Origin: Chloroflexota bacterium
GTDB taxonomy: Bacteria; Chloroflexota; Limnocylindria; QHBO01
Assembly (NCBI GenBank): GCA_023250255.1
Contig: JAHFBB010000035.1
Location: 1 to 7,553 of the forward strand
Reading direction: 5' to 3'
DNA length: 7,553 nucleotides
Shown here: piece after piece, positions 1 through 7,553 of the stretch
Position numbering within the stretch: position 1 is the stretch's first letter
How the letters are laid out: every line of letters starts with the position of its first letter
Notes under the pieces: generated by a model
Databases searched by the model: none
The model's input: the letters and a program-made list of their open reading frames with translations, nothing else
Told to the model about the DNA's origin: nothing
Made by a program: the position numbers and the translations under genes

Positions 1-155
1 ACCAGCAGGTCGGCGAAGAGGAACGACCGGAAGTTGCCGATGTGGGTGGGCCCATACACCGTTGGTCCGCACGAATAGATGCCGACCCGGGAGACATCCA
101 GCGGGGTGAAGTCGTCCGCCCGGCCCGTCAGCGTGTCGAGCAGCCGCAACGTCAC
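1..155 (-). CDS. cysS: Cysteinyl-tRNA synthetase, N-terminal 51 residues (runs off left edge)
   Basis: Partial gene: GTG 155-153 overlaps the ispDF stop (GTGA, four bases), and the frame is open to base 1. The product charges tRNA-Cys with cysteine. The visible protein starts VTLRLLDTLTGRADDF. It contains CGPTVY (29-34), whose Cys is the first ligand of the catalytic zinc, and THIGNFRSF (37-45), the class I HIGH signature as HIGN, all at the positions expected for CysRS. The actinobacterial mycothiol ligase MshC is a related enzyme with similar motifs, but a CysRS at the end of an isp cluster is the usual arrangement. TTG two codons downstream is an alternative start. No clear ribosome binding site is seen, so translation is probably coupled to ispDF. 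Confidence 0.92.
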   Translation of the reverse strand, partial: MTLRLLDTLTGRADDFTPLDVSRVGIYSCGPTVYGPTHIGNFRSFLFADLL

Positions 156-1378
156 CGCCCGAGACCCAGGGGGGCGACCACCGCGATGGCGTGTGCCGAG
201 ATTGCCCGACCGGCACCCTCGTCGCCCGACAGATTGCCCGTGGACGCCTTCACACTGACCGCGCCGGCGTCCACACCCAGGATCCGCGCGATCTCCGTCC
301 GCATCTCGTCGAGGCGCCCCCCAAGGTGCGGTCGACCGGCGACAATCGTGAGGTCCACGGAACGCGGCGAGAGTCCCGCGTCCGCCAGCAGCTCCACGAC
401 GCCTGCCAGCATCTGGCCGCTGGCCAAGCCCGCCGGGGTGGTCGCGTCCGCCGGGAACTGGCGCCCGAGGTCGCCCAGACCGGCCGCGCCGAGCAGCGCG
501 TCGGCGACCGCATGAAGCGCGACGTCACCGTCCGAGTGACCGCTGAGCCGCGGTGCATCGGCGATCTCGATGCCACCCAGCGCAAGCGGGCGATCCGCTC
601 CGAATGGGTGGCTGTCGGAACCGAATCCCGGACGACCCGCCGCGAAGGAGAGCTGCCCACCGAGGGCACGCGCGGCGCGGGCAAGGTCTGGCGGATAGGT
701 CACCTTGAGGTTGTCCGCGTCGCCGGAGAGTGCATGGACCGTGATGGTACAAGCCTCGAGCAGGGCGGCTTCGTCCGTCCAGGTCTCGCGGGAATCGGGC
801 GGAAACATGGCGTACGCACGCTCCAGAACACTCAGCCGTACGCCCTGGGGTGTCTGGGCCGCCGCGAGATGCGCGCGATCCACGGTGCGCCTGACGACGC
901 CGCCGTCCAGTTCCTTGATCGTCTCGCTGACGGAGACCACCGGGATGGCCGCACCGTGCTTCGCTGCTGCTGCGGCCACGCGTACGATGAGATCGGCGCT
1001 GATGACCGGGCGGGCGCCGTCATGAACGAGCACGACGCGGTCGGCCGCGTGGTCCCGCGGATCGCCCGACGCGTCGTCCGCCCGGAGCCAGCGGATGCCG
1101 GCTGCCACGGATTCCTGACGGCGCGCACCACCTGCGATGACCGCGGACACGCGCTGCGGCATCCACGCCGCTGCCCGGTACCGTGTCACGCGGTCCGCCG
1201 AGGTAACGACGACGATGCGCCGGGCCTCTGCCACCCTCGCAAACGCCCAGGTCGCCCAGGCCAGCACGGGACGCCCGGCGACGAGTGCATCCAGCTTGTC
1301 CACCCCACCCATCCGACGGCTGGAACCGGCGGCCACGACGATCACGTCGAACGGCTGGATGGTCTGCCGGCTGCTCAA
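152..1378 (-). CDS. ispDF: Bifunctional IspD-IspF (MEP cytidylyltransferase / MEcPP synthase)
   Basis: A fusion of two non-consecutive enzymes of the MEP isoprenoid pathway: IspD joins MEP and CTP to CDP-ME, and IspF cyclises CDP-ME 2-phosphate to MEcPP; IspE acts between them. The protein has 408 residues. The IspD half (1-~240) shows VVAAGSSRRMGGVDK (14-28, CTP loop with R21/R22 and K28), GGARRQESV (83-91), HDGARP (119-124), QTPQG (175-179) and NLKVTYPPDL (223-232). The IspF half (~248-408) shows zinc ligands D255 and H257 in SDSH and H281 in GHSDGDVALHAVADALLGA, then GDLGRQFP (302-309). The linker between halves is only a few residues. Odd point: the usual IspF end TT(T)E.(L/M)GF.GRGEG is replaced by STGNLSGDEGAGRAIS. 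Start: TTG 1378 overlaps the yacL stop. An alternative GTG at 1345 gives MIVVAAGSS and would trim 11 residues. Neither has a clear ribosome binding site, so coupling to yacL is likely. Confidence 0.93.
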   Translation of the reverse strand: MSSRQTIQPFDVIVVAAGSSRRMGGVDKLDALVAGRPVLAWATWAFARVAEARRIVVVTSADRVTRYRAAAWMPQRVSAVIAGGARRQESVAAGIRWLRADDASGDPRDHAADRVVLVHDGARPVISADLIVRVAAAAAKHGAAIPVVSVSETIKELDGGVVRRTVDRAHLAAAQTPQGVRLSVLERAYAMFPPDSRETWTDEAALLEACTITVHALSGDADNLKVTYPPDLARAARALGGQLSFAAGRPGFGSDSHPFGADRPLALGGIEIADAPRLSGHSDGDVALHAVADALLGAAGLGDLGRQFPADATTPAGLASGQMLAGVVELLADAGLSPRSVDLTIVAGRPHLGGRLDEMRTEIARILGVDAGAVSVKASTGNLSGDEGAGRAISAHAIAVVAPLGLGR

Positions 1379-2436
1379 TCGAGCCGGGGCTGAGCGAAGA
1401 TCATCCGACCCGCGACGGTCTGAAGCACACGGGTGACGGTGAGGTCCAGGTCCCGGTCGATGTACCGGCTGCCACCCTCTACCACGATCATCGTCCCATC
1501 GTCGAGGAAGCCCACGCCCTGGCCGGCCTCCTTGCCCTCCTGGATGACCCGGACGCGGAGTTGCTCGCCGGGCAGGACCGCCGGCTTGATCGAGTTGGCC
1601 AGCGAGTTGATATTGAGGACGCGGATCCCCTGCAACTCGGCGACCTTGTTCAGATTGAAATCGTTGGTCAGGATCGTGCGGCTCCGGGCGCGAGCCATGG
1701 CCACCAGCTTGGCGTCGACCTCCTTCACGTCAGGCACGTCGTCGGCCACGACCAGGACCGGCGTCAGCGAGTCCTTCTGCATCCGGCCCAGGATGTCCAG
1801 CCCCCGCCTTCCCCGGTTTCGGCGAAGTGTGTCCGGGGAATCGGCGATCTGTTGCAACTCCACGAGAACGAACTGCGGAACGACGAGGGTTCCGTAGAGG
1901 AACCCTGAGTCCACGATTTCGCCGACACGCCCGTCGATCAGGACGCTGGTGTCCACGACGATATGCGGAAGTGGATGCTCCGCGTCCGCCTCGGCATCCC
2001 GGTCGCGCCGCCTGAAGAACCCCATCGCCTCGACCGCAAGGGACAGATCGTGCCGCTTCGCGACGGTCACACCCATCATCCCCAGTCCCAGGAAGATGGA
2101 CACCTCCAGCGGAAGCCACATGCCAGCCGGAGCCGGCAGCGCCGACAGGGGCAGGCCAAGCAGCAGCCCCATGAGGAGGCCCAGCAGCAGCCCGGCCACC
2201 GCCGTGACGAATTCCGCCGTGGACAGATCCTGCACCGCCCGGATCAGCCGACCAGCCGGCACGACCGTGAGATACGGCAGGATGGCGAACCCAACAACCA
2301 TCCACAGCACCACCCAGATCGCGAGAATCGGGCCGCTGAACTGGCTGCGCAGGAACAGTCCGGCGCCGATCGAATCGAGCGCGATCCCCACGATCCCGCC
2401 GAACGCCGCACCCAGGATACGGATGCTCCGAATCAC
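1375..2436 (-). CDS. YacL-family membrane-anchored PIN-TRAM domain protein
   Basis: 353 residues, close to Bacillus YacL. The N-terminal half has four probable membrane helices (about 7-29, 34-56, 76-101, 108-126), then a charged linker (FFRRRDRDAEADAEH). A PIN nuclease domain (~158-275) has its acidic residues apparently intact: D162 in VVDTSVLIDGR, E193 in VELQQIAD, D241 in EVDAKL and D259 in TNDFNLNK. A C-terminal TRAM domain (~288-350) has GEQLRVRVIQEGKEAGQGVG and DDGTMIVVEGG. PIN domains are metal-dependent RNases and TRAM domains bind RNA, so a membrane-tethered RNase is likely; the target is unknown. Start: GTG 2436 gives MIRSIRILGAAFGG, running straight into the first helix as in the family. 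ATG 2577, directly after the radA stop, would add 47 Arg/Cys-rich residues with rare AGG and AGA codons, no ribosome binding site and no family resemblance. The stop TGA overlaps the ispDF start (TTGA). Confidence 0.9.
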   Translation of the reverse strand: MIRSIRILGAAFGGIVGIALDSIGAGLFLRSQFSGPILAIWVVLWMVVGFAILPYLTVVPAGRLIRAVQDLSTAEFVTAVAGLLLGLLMGLLLGLPLSALPAPAGMWLPLEVSIFLGLGMMGVTVAKRHDLSLAVEAMGFFRRRDRDAEADAEHPLPHIVVDTSVLIDGRVGEIVDSGFLYGTLVVPQFVLVELQQIADSPDTLRRNRGRRGLDILGRMQKDSLTPVLVVADDVPDVKEVDAKLVAMARARSRTILTNDFNLNKVAELQGIRVLNINSLANSIKPAVLPGEQLRVRVIQEGKEAGQGVGFLDDGTMIVVEGGSRYIDRDLDLTVTRVLQTVAGRMIFAQPRLD

Positions 2437-2439
2437 AAC

Positions 2440-2457
2440 GGAGAGCTGTGCTCCTCT
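2440..2457 (-). promoter_or_regulatory. Ribosome binding site of yacL within a small self-complementary leader
   Basis: AGAGGAG at 2457-2451 (minus strand) is a strong Shine-Dalgarno match, but 14 bases separate it from GTG 2436, longer than usual. The stretch GGAGC-ACA-GCTCT (2454-2442) can fold into a five-pair stem with a three-base loop, one pair being a G-U wobble. This stem would cover the Shine-Dalgarno sequence. It supports placing the start here rather than at ATG 2577. Any regulatory role of the stem is speculative. Confidence 0.4.
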
Positions 2458-2500
2458 GATCTCGAGACGCGTGGCGAGGTGGAGCGCCAGATGGTGCTCC

Positions 2501-2509
2501 AGCCTAGCA
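2501..2509 (-). promoter_or_regulatory. Candidate extended -10 element for yacL-ispDF-cysS
   Basis: The minus strand reads TGC-TAGGCT in the radA-yacL gap: an extended -10 layout with the hexamer at 2506-2501. It predicts a start near 2494 and a leader of about 58 bases before GTG 2436. No -35 box is recognisable at the usual spacing. It shares the TGCTAG core with the element before clpC. It would let the three overlapping downstream genes be transcribed independently of radA. Inference only. Confidence 0.35.
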
Positions 2510-2577
2510 TCGCAGACGCACGCCCCGGGCCTCGCCGAACAGGGCGCCGATCGCCATCGGGCGGCACGGCCGGTCAT

Positions 2578-4029
<1,452 letters not shown>

Positions 4030-4084
4030 TCGTTCCCCGTGCAGGTTCTCGGCGGGGTGGTCAGCGGCGACGGCCGCCGCGAAC

Positions 4085-4108
4085 CGGGTCCTCTCCACCG
4101 AGGACCCG
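4085..4108 (-). terminator. Perfect 9-bp hairpin in the clpC-radA gap, possible terminator or processing site
   Basis: The minus-strand arm CGGGTCCTC (4108-4100) is exactly complementary to GAGGACCCG (4093-4085) across the loop GGTGGA. The hairpin is about 31 bases after the clpC stop and 55 bases before the radA start. It has no following U-run, so it could be a weak or Rho-assisted terminator, an attenuating or stabilising 3' structure for clpC mRNA, or an RNase site. Its position outside either gene and its perfect arms favour a real RNA structure. An in-frame GTG in the loop (4098) could extend radA by 23 residues but is unlikely to be used. Confidence 0.45.
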
Positions 4109-4139
4109 AGGCAACGCCCTGCGCGCTTGGTCCGAGGGT

Positions 4140-6611
4140 CTAGGCGCCGACCGGCTCCAGCTCCCTTGCCCCCCGGATCGACAGGCCGGCGTCCGGATCC
4201 CTGTCAACCACGACGGTCTGCCCCGGCGCGAACGTGTTGAGCAGGAGCTGCTCGGCGAGTGGGTCCTCGATCATGTTCTGAATGACACGTCGCAGTGGGC
4301 GGGCGCCGTAGGCCACGTCGTAGCCCATCTTGATGAGGTGGTCCTTGGCCTCCTGGGTGACCTCGAGCGTCAGTTGCTGGGCACGCAGCCGATCGCGCAC
4401 GCGGGCGAGCATGAGGTCCACGATCTGGCGGATCTCCTCGACGGTCAGGGATCGGAAGACGACCGTTGCGTCAATTCGATTGAGGAACTCGGGGCGGAAG
4501 CTCTGCTTCAACTCTTTGTTGACCTTCTCGCGCATGAGCTCATACGACGCGGCCGCCTTCGCGGCGTCTGTCTCACCCTGGATCCGGAACCCCAGCGACG
4601 AATTCGTCTGAAGCTGCTTCGCGCCCAGGTTGGAGGTCATGATGATGATGCAGTTGCGGAAGTCCACCCGGCGGCCCTTGGCATCGGTGAGCTGGCCGTC
4701 CTCGAGGATCTGCAGAAGAATGTTGAACACCTCCGGGTGCGCCTTCTCGACCTCGTCGAGGAGGATCACGGCGTAGCTCTTGCGCCGAACCGCTTCGGTG
4801 AGCTGGCCACCATCGTCGAAGCCGACGTAGCCAGGAGGCGCGCCCACGAGGCGAGACACGTTGTGGCGCTCCATGAACTCGCTCATGTCGACCTTGATCA
4901 GGGCGTCCTCGCTGCCGAACATGAACTCCGCCAGTGCCTTGGCGAGTTCCGTCTTCCCGACACCCGTGGGACCCAGGAAGATGAACGAACCGATTGGGCG
5001 CTTGGGATCCTTGAGCCCCGCGCGCGCCCGGCGAACGGCCTTGGAGACGATCCCGATCGCCTCTTCCTGGCCGATCACCCGGCCATGGAGGGACTCCTCC
5101 ATCTTGAGCAGGCGCTGGGATTCTTCCTGGGCGATGCGCGTGACCGGGATGCCCGTCCACATTGCAACGATCTGGGCGATCTCCTCCTCGTCAACCTTGG
5201 GCTGCTCGGAGGAGACCTGGCTCTGCCACTCACCGCGCAGCGATTCCACCTTCTCTCGAGCCGCCGTTTCCGCGTCTCGCAGGCTCGCCGCCTGGTCGTA
5301 TTCCTGTGCGTTGATGGACGCGTCCTTCTCCTTGGTCACGCGCTCCAACTCTTTCTGTGCCTCGCGCAGGACGGGCGGAGCGGACGAGTAGCGCAGACGC
5401 ACCCGGCTGGCGGCCTCATCGATCAGGTCGATCGCCTTGTCGGGCAGGTGGCGGTCCGTGATGTAGCGGACCGAGAGGTCCACCGCGGCTCGAACGGCGT
5501 CGTCCGTGATCGTGACCTTGTGATGCTGTTCGTACCGCTCACGAACGCCCAGGAGGATCTCGACCGCCTGCTCCAGCGTGGGCTCGTCCACCATGACCGG
5601 CTGGAAGCGCCTCTCGAGGGCGGCGTCTCGCTCGATGTACTTGCGATACTCGTCCAGCGTGGTGGCGCCGATGCACTGCAACTCGCCGCGAGCAAGTGGC
5701 GGCTTCAGGATGTTCGCGGCATCGATTGCGCCCTCGGCCGCGCCCGCGCCAACGAGCGTATGCAACTCATCGATGAACAGCACTGCGTCATTGGTGTTCC
5801 GCAGTTCTTCGATGATCTTCTTGAGGCGCTCTTCGAACTCGCCGCGATACTTGGTCCCGGCCACGAGGGACCCGATGTCCAGGGTCAGGACTCGCTTGTT
5901 CAGCAGGGTCTCCGGCACGTCACCGGAGACGATGCGGTGCGCAAGACCCTCGGCGATTGCCGTCTTGCCGACGCCGGGCTCCCCGATGAGAGCAGGGTTG
6001 TTCTTGGTCCGGCGCGACAGGATCTGGATGACGCGCTCGATCTCCTTCTCCCGGCCGATGACCGGGTCCAGCTTGCCGGCACGGGCCGCCTCCGTCAGGT
6101 TGATGCCGAGCTGATCAACCGTGGGGGTCTTGCTGGCGCGCTTCGTTTCGGCCGCGGGGCTGCTGGACGAGCTCTGCGACAGGACTCGGATGACCTCGTG
6201 CCGGACCTTGTCAAGATTCACGCCAAGGCTCTCCAGGACGCCCGCGGCAATCCCCTCGCCCTCGCGGACCAGGCCCAGGAGCAGGTGCTCCGTGCCGATG
6301 TAGTTATGGCCGAGGCGGCGCGCCTCGTCGATGGCCAGCTCGATGACCCGCTTGGCGCGTGGCGTCAGTCCCACTTCGCCGACAACCGGCCGATCCCCGC
6401 GCCCGATGATGAACTCGACCGCGGTCCGAACCTTTGCCAGTTCGACGTTCATGTTCTCGAGCACGCGGGCGGCCACGCCCTCGCCCTCGCGGATCAGGCC
6501 GAGCAGCAGGTGCTCGGTGCCGATGTAGTTGTGGTTGAACCGCTGTGCCTCGTCCTGAGCGAGTGTCAGGACTTTGCGCGCGCGATCCGTGAACTTGTCG
6601 AATCGATCCAT
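4140..6611 (-). CDS. clpC: ClpC, AAA+ unfoldase of the ClpCP protease (HSP100)
   Basis: ATP-driven cytosolic unfoldase that feeds proteins to ClpP; 823 residues, normal for ClpC. From the N-terminus: two Clp-N repeats (about 5-70 and 82-145, each with HNYIGTEHLLLGL). AAA1 follows, with Walker A GEPGVGKT (210-217) and Walker B VLFIDE (277-282). A coiled-coil middle region holds a UVR-like segment (INAQEYDQAASLRD, ~433-446). AAA2 has Walker A GPTGVGKT (547-554), Walker B ILLDE (616-620), sensor MTSN, and an LGF tripeptide (673-675) at the ClpP-docking loop. The C-terminal domain has YGARPLRRVIQ. The UVR segment and ClpP loop separate it from ClpB, and the double Clp-N plus UVR from ClpA. Start: ATG 6611 gives MDRFDKFTDRARKVL, the usual family N-terminus. 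GTG 6641 would add ten residues and lies within a possible leader stem (6637-6653). Neither start has a well-spaced ribosome binding site. The stop is TAG. No ctsR or mcsAB lies directly upstream. Confidence 0.97.
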   Translation of the reverse strand: MDRFDKFTDRARKVLTLAQDEAQRFNHNYIGTEHLLLGLIREGEGVAARVLENMNVELAKVRTAVEFIIGRGDRPVVGEVGLTPRAKRVIELAIDEARRLGHNYIGTEHLLLGLVREGEGIAAGVLESLGVNLDKVRHEVIRVLSQSSSSSPAAETKRASKTPTVDQLGINLTEAARAGKLDPVIGREKEIERVIQILSRRTKNNPALIGEPGVGKTAIAEGLAHRIVSGDVPETLLNKRVLTLDIGSLVAGTKYRGEFEERLKKIIEELRNTNDAVLFIDELHTLVGAGAAEGAIDAANILKPPLARGELQCIGATTLDEYRKYIERDAALERRFQPVMVDEPTLEQAVEILLGVRERYEQHHKVTITDDAVRAAVDLSVRYITDRHLPDKAIDLIDEAASRVRLRYSSAPPVLREAQKELERVTKEKDASINAQEYDQAASLRDAETAAREKVESLRGEWQSQVSSEQPKVDEEEIAQIVAMWTGIPVTRIAQEESQRLLKMEESLHGRVIGQEEAIGIVSKAVRRARAGLKDPKRPIGSFIFLGPTGVGKTELAKALAEFMFGSEDALIKVDMSEFMERHNVSRLVGAPPGYVGFDDGGQLTEAVRRKSYAVILLDEVEKAHPEVFNILLQILEDGQLTDAKGRRVDFRNCIIIMTSNLGAKQLQTNSSLGFRIQGETDAAKAAASYELMREKVNKELKQSFRPEFLNRIDATVVFRSLTVEEIRQIVDLMLARVRDRLRAQQLTLEVTQEAKDHLIKMGYDVAYGARPLRRVIQNMIEDPLAEQLLLNTFAPGQTVVVDRDPDAGLSIRGARELEPVGA
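6254..6533 (-). repeat. Imperfect ~55-bp direct repeat inside clpC (two Clp-N units)
   Basis: Bases 6254-6308 and 6479-6533 are nearly identical at an offset of exactly 225 bases (75 codons). Both encode the REGEG plus HNYIGTEHLLLGL stretch of the tandem Clp-N repeats. The protein repeat is ancestral to the Clp family. The unusually high nucleotide identity probably reflects identical codon choice under strong GC bias, possibly helped by local gene conversion. Confidence 0.8.
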
Positions 6612-6663
6612 GCCGTCGAACGCCTGTTCCCTTCGTGCCACCGGCCAGGTGACGTCGCCATGG

Positions 6664-6672
6664 ATGCTAGCA
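6664..6672 (-). promoter_or_regulatory. Candidate extended -10 promoter element of clpC
   Basis: The minus strand reads TGC-TAGCAT, matching an extended -10 layout (TGn followed by a TAnnnT hexamer at 6669-6664). Transcription would start near 6657, leaving a leader of about 46 bases before ATG 6611. No convincing -35 box lies 16-18 bases upstream. The core TGCTAGCA is a perfect 8-base palindrome. The same TGCTAG core precedes the yacL gene. No CIRCE or HAIR heat-shock operator and no clear CtsR-type operator is visible. This is inference from motif and position only. Confidence 0.4.
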
Positions 6673-6704
6673 CGCTCGATCGGCTGCGCACGGAACGCGC
6701 GCTG

Positions 6705-6727
6705 GGCCGGCGCCCCACCGCCGGGCC
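6705..6727 (-). terminator. GC-rich hairpin after rpsA, possible terminator
   Basis: On the minus strand an arm GGCC-c-GGCG pairs with CGCCGGCC across a GTGGGG loop. This gives eight G-C pairs with one bulged C, about 25 bases after the rpsA stop codon. It lies upstream of the candidate clpC promoter, where a terminator would fit. There is no U-run after it, so it is not a classical intrinsic terminator. In DNA this GC-rich such stems also arise by chance. Confidence 0.3.
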
Positions 6728-6752
6728 ATGCGATCAGCCGCCTGGATTGGCC

Positions 6753-7553
6753 TCAGGAAGCTGAGTCGGCCTCCATCGACGGTTCATCTCCGTCGACCGC
6801 CGGATCGCCCGGCGAGATCTCGTCCGATACCGATTCGTCCGGCGAGGGCCACGGATCCACGGTCGACTCCGCCGTCATGCCGTCGGAAGACAGTTCGTCC
6901 GGCGACGGTTCGGCGGCAACGCCGATCGCGGATGGGCCGCCCTCTGGCTCGGGATCGCCATCGGCATCGGCCGCCCCCGCATCGACCAGCTCAACGGGGC
7001 TCGGCGGTTCTTCGTCCAGTGTCTCCCCGGCCGCGGCGAGCTCGCTGGCCGCCATCTGCTGGCGAACCTGGGCGAATGCCGAAGCAAGCGTGTTGTCGAT
7101 CCCGCCCTCGGGCTCCTGGACGGCGTCCGCCAGCGAGTAGCCTCGCTCCGGTCGCGGCCGGCGTTCCGGGCGCTCCACACGCTCCACTCGTTCTGTGCGG
7201 ACCGGCGGCGGCGGGACGACCGCCTCCGGCGGCGCCGGACGGGCCGGCGGCTCCTCGGCCTGCTTCAGGCTGAGTCCCAGGCGGTGGCGTTCCGAGTCCA
7301 GCGAGATGATCTTGAGCTTCAGCTCCTGGCCCTCGTGAACCACGTCGCCCGGGTGCGCGACGCGCTGGTGGCTCAGCTCGCTGATGTGGATCAGACCCTC
7401 CAGGCCGTCGCGCACGCGCACGAACGCGCCGAAATTGACCAGTTTGGTGACGGTTCCATCAATCACGTCGCCGATGTTGAAGTCCGCGACCGTCGAGTGC
7501 CACGGGTCCGGCTGCAGGCGGCGAATGGACAGGCTAATCCGTCCACGCTCATG
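6753..7553 (-). CDS. rpsA: Ribosomal protein S1, C-terminal part (5' end outside window)
   Basis: Open frame continuing off the right edge; 266 residues are visible, ending at TGA 6755-6753. S1 binds mRNA through tandem OB-fold S1 repeats and helps the 30S subunit initiate translation. Seen: the first ~18 residues are the end of one S1 repeat (GRISLSIRRLQPDPW, the typical inter-repeat signature). A complete S1 repeat follows at about residues 26-98, with GTVTKLVNFGAFVRV, GLEGLIHISELS and RLGLSLKQ. Residues ~101-266 form a long tail: a Pro/Arg-rich part with VERVERPERRPRPERG, a short probable helix (NTLASAFAQVRQQM), then about 90 residues rich in Asp, Glu, Ser, Pro and Gly with repeated SPDE. 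The tail looks disordered and resembles no domain I know. The number of upstream S1 repeats cannot be seen, so another multi-S1 RNA-binding protein is possible, but the repeat junction is typical of rpsA. The gene precedes clpC with a 141-base gap to its preferred start. Confidence 0.85.
   Translation of the reverse strand, partial: HERGRISLSIRRLQPDPWHSTVADFNIGDVIDGTVTKLVNFGAFVRVRDGLEGLIHISELSHQRVAHPGDVVHEGQELKLKIISLDSERHRLGLSLKQAEEPPARPAPPEAVVPPPPVRTERVERVERPERRPRPERGYSLADAVQEPEGGIDNTLASAFAQVRQQMAASELAAAGETLDEEPPSPVELVDAGAADADGDPEPEGGPSAIGVAAEPSPDELSSDGMTAESTVDPWPSPDESVSDEISPGDPAVDGDEPSMEADSAS

Noticed and set aside
191..1393. Plus-strand open frame of 400 codons opposite ispDF
   Set aside because: Shadow of a clear IspD-IspF gene; the translation is Arg/Gly/His-rich with no motif and no plausible start signal.
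6637..6653. Possible 6-bp stem (GTCACC / GGTGGC, loop TGGCC) in the clpC leader
   Set aside because: It is short, includes a wobble pair and is unsupported by any known riboswitch or thermosensor pattern. It is used only as weak evidence against the GTG 6641 start.
6664..6674. CIRCE-like half site (GAGCGTGCTAGC region) before clpC
   Set aside because: Only a loose match to one half of CIRCE, with no inverted second half at the right spacing.
6834..6905. Repeated 12-base word TTCGTCCGGCGA at 6834-6845 and 6894-6905
   Set aside because: Both copies lie in the rpsA tail and encode repeated SPDE residues. This is low-complexity coding sequence, not a separate repeat element.

Overview
The window is a conserved housekeeping locus read entirely from the minus strand. 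In transcription order (right to left) it holds the 3' part of ribosomal protein S1 (rpsA), clpC, radA, a membrane-anchored PIN-TRAM protein of the YacL family, a fused ispD-ispF gene, and the 5' end of cysS. Coding density is very high and base composition strongly GC-rich. No tRNA, rRNA, CRISPR array, insertion sequence or other mobile element is visible. The longest stretch without a gene is about 141 bases, so no gap of 300 bases needs separate description.

The order clpC-radA-yacL-ispD-ispF-cysS is the backbone of the well-known Firmicutes/Terrabacteria cluster (in Bacillus: ctsR-mcsA-mcsB-clpC-radA-disA-yacL-ispD-ispF-gltX-cysE-cysS). Here ctsR/mcsA/mcsB are not immediately upstream of clpC (rpsA is there instead), disA is missing between radA and yacL, and gltX/cysE are missing before cysS. 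High GC, a Gram-positive-type ClpC with an (I/L/V)GF ClpP loop, a YacL homologue and non-ATG starts suggest a high-GC Terrabacteria member. Chloroflexota is my best guess and an actinobacterial relative the alternative. This is inference from style and synteny, not a database match.

Layout: 6753-7553 rpsA C-terminal part (end of one S1 repeat, one complete S1 repeat, then a tail of about 165 residues rich in Pro, Glu, Asp and Ser). 6612-6752 is the rpsA-clpC gap, with a GC-rich hairpin and a candidate extended -10 promoter for clpC. 4140-6611 is clpC. 4030-4139 is a gap with a perfect 9-bp inverted repeat. 2578-4029 is radA. 2437-2577 is a gap with a second candidate extended -10 element and a purine-rich, partly self-complementary leader. 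1375-2436 is yacL, 152-1378 ispDF, and 1-155 the cysS start. The last three genes overlap by a few bases and look translationally coupled.

Functionally the locus combines translation (S1, CysRS), protein quality control (ClpC), DNA repair (RadA), a membrane-bound putative nuclease (YacL family) and isoprenoid precursor synthesis (IspDF, MEP pathway). I found no evidence of a novel defence or mobile system. The points worth a second look are the IspD-IspF fusion with a divergent IspF C-terminal motif, the long acidic S1 tail, the hairpin between clpC and radA, and a TGCTAG motif shared by the two candidate promoters.
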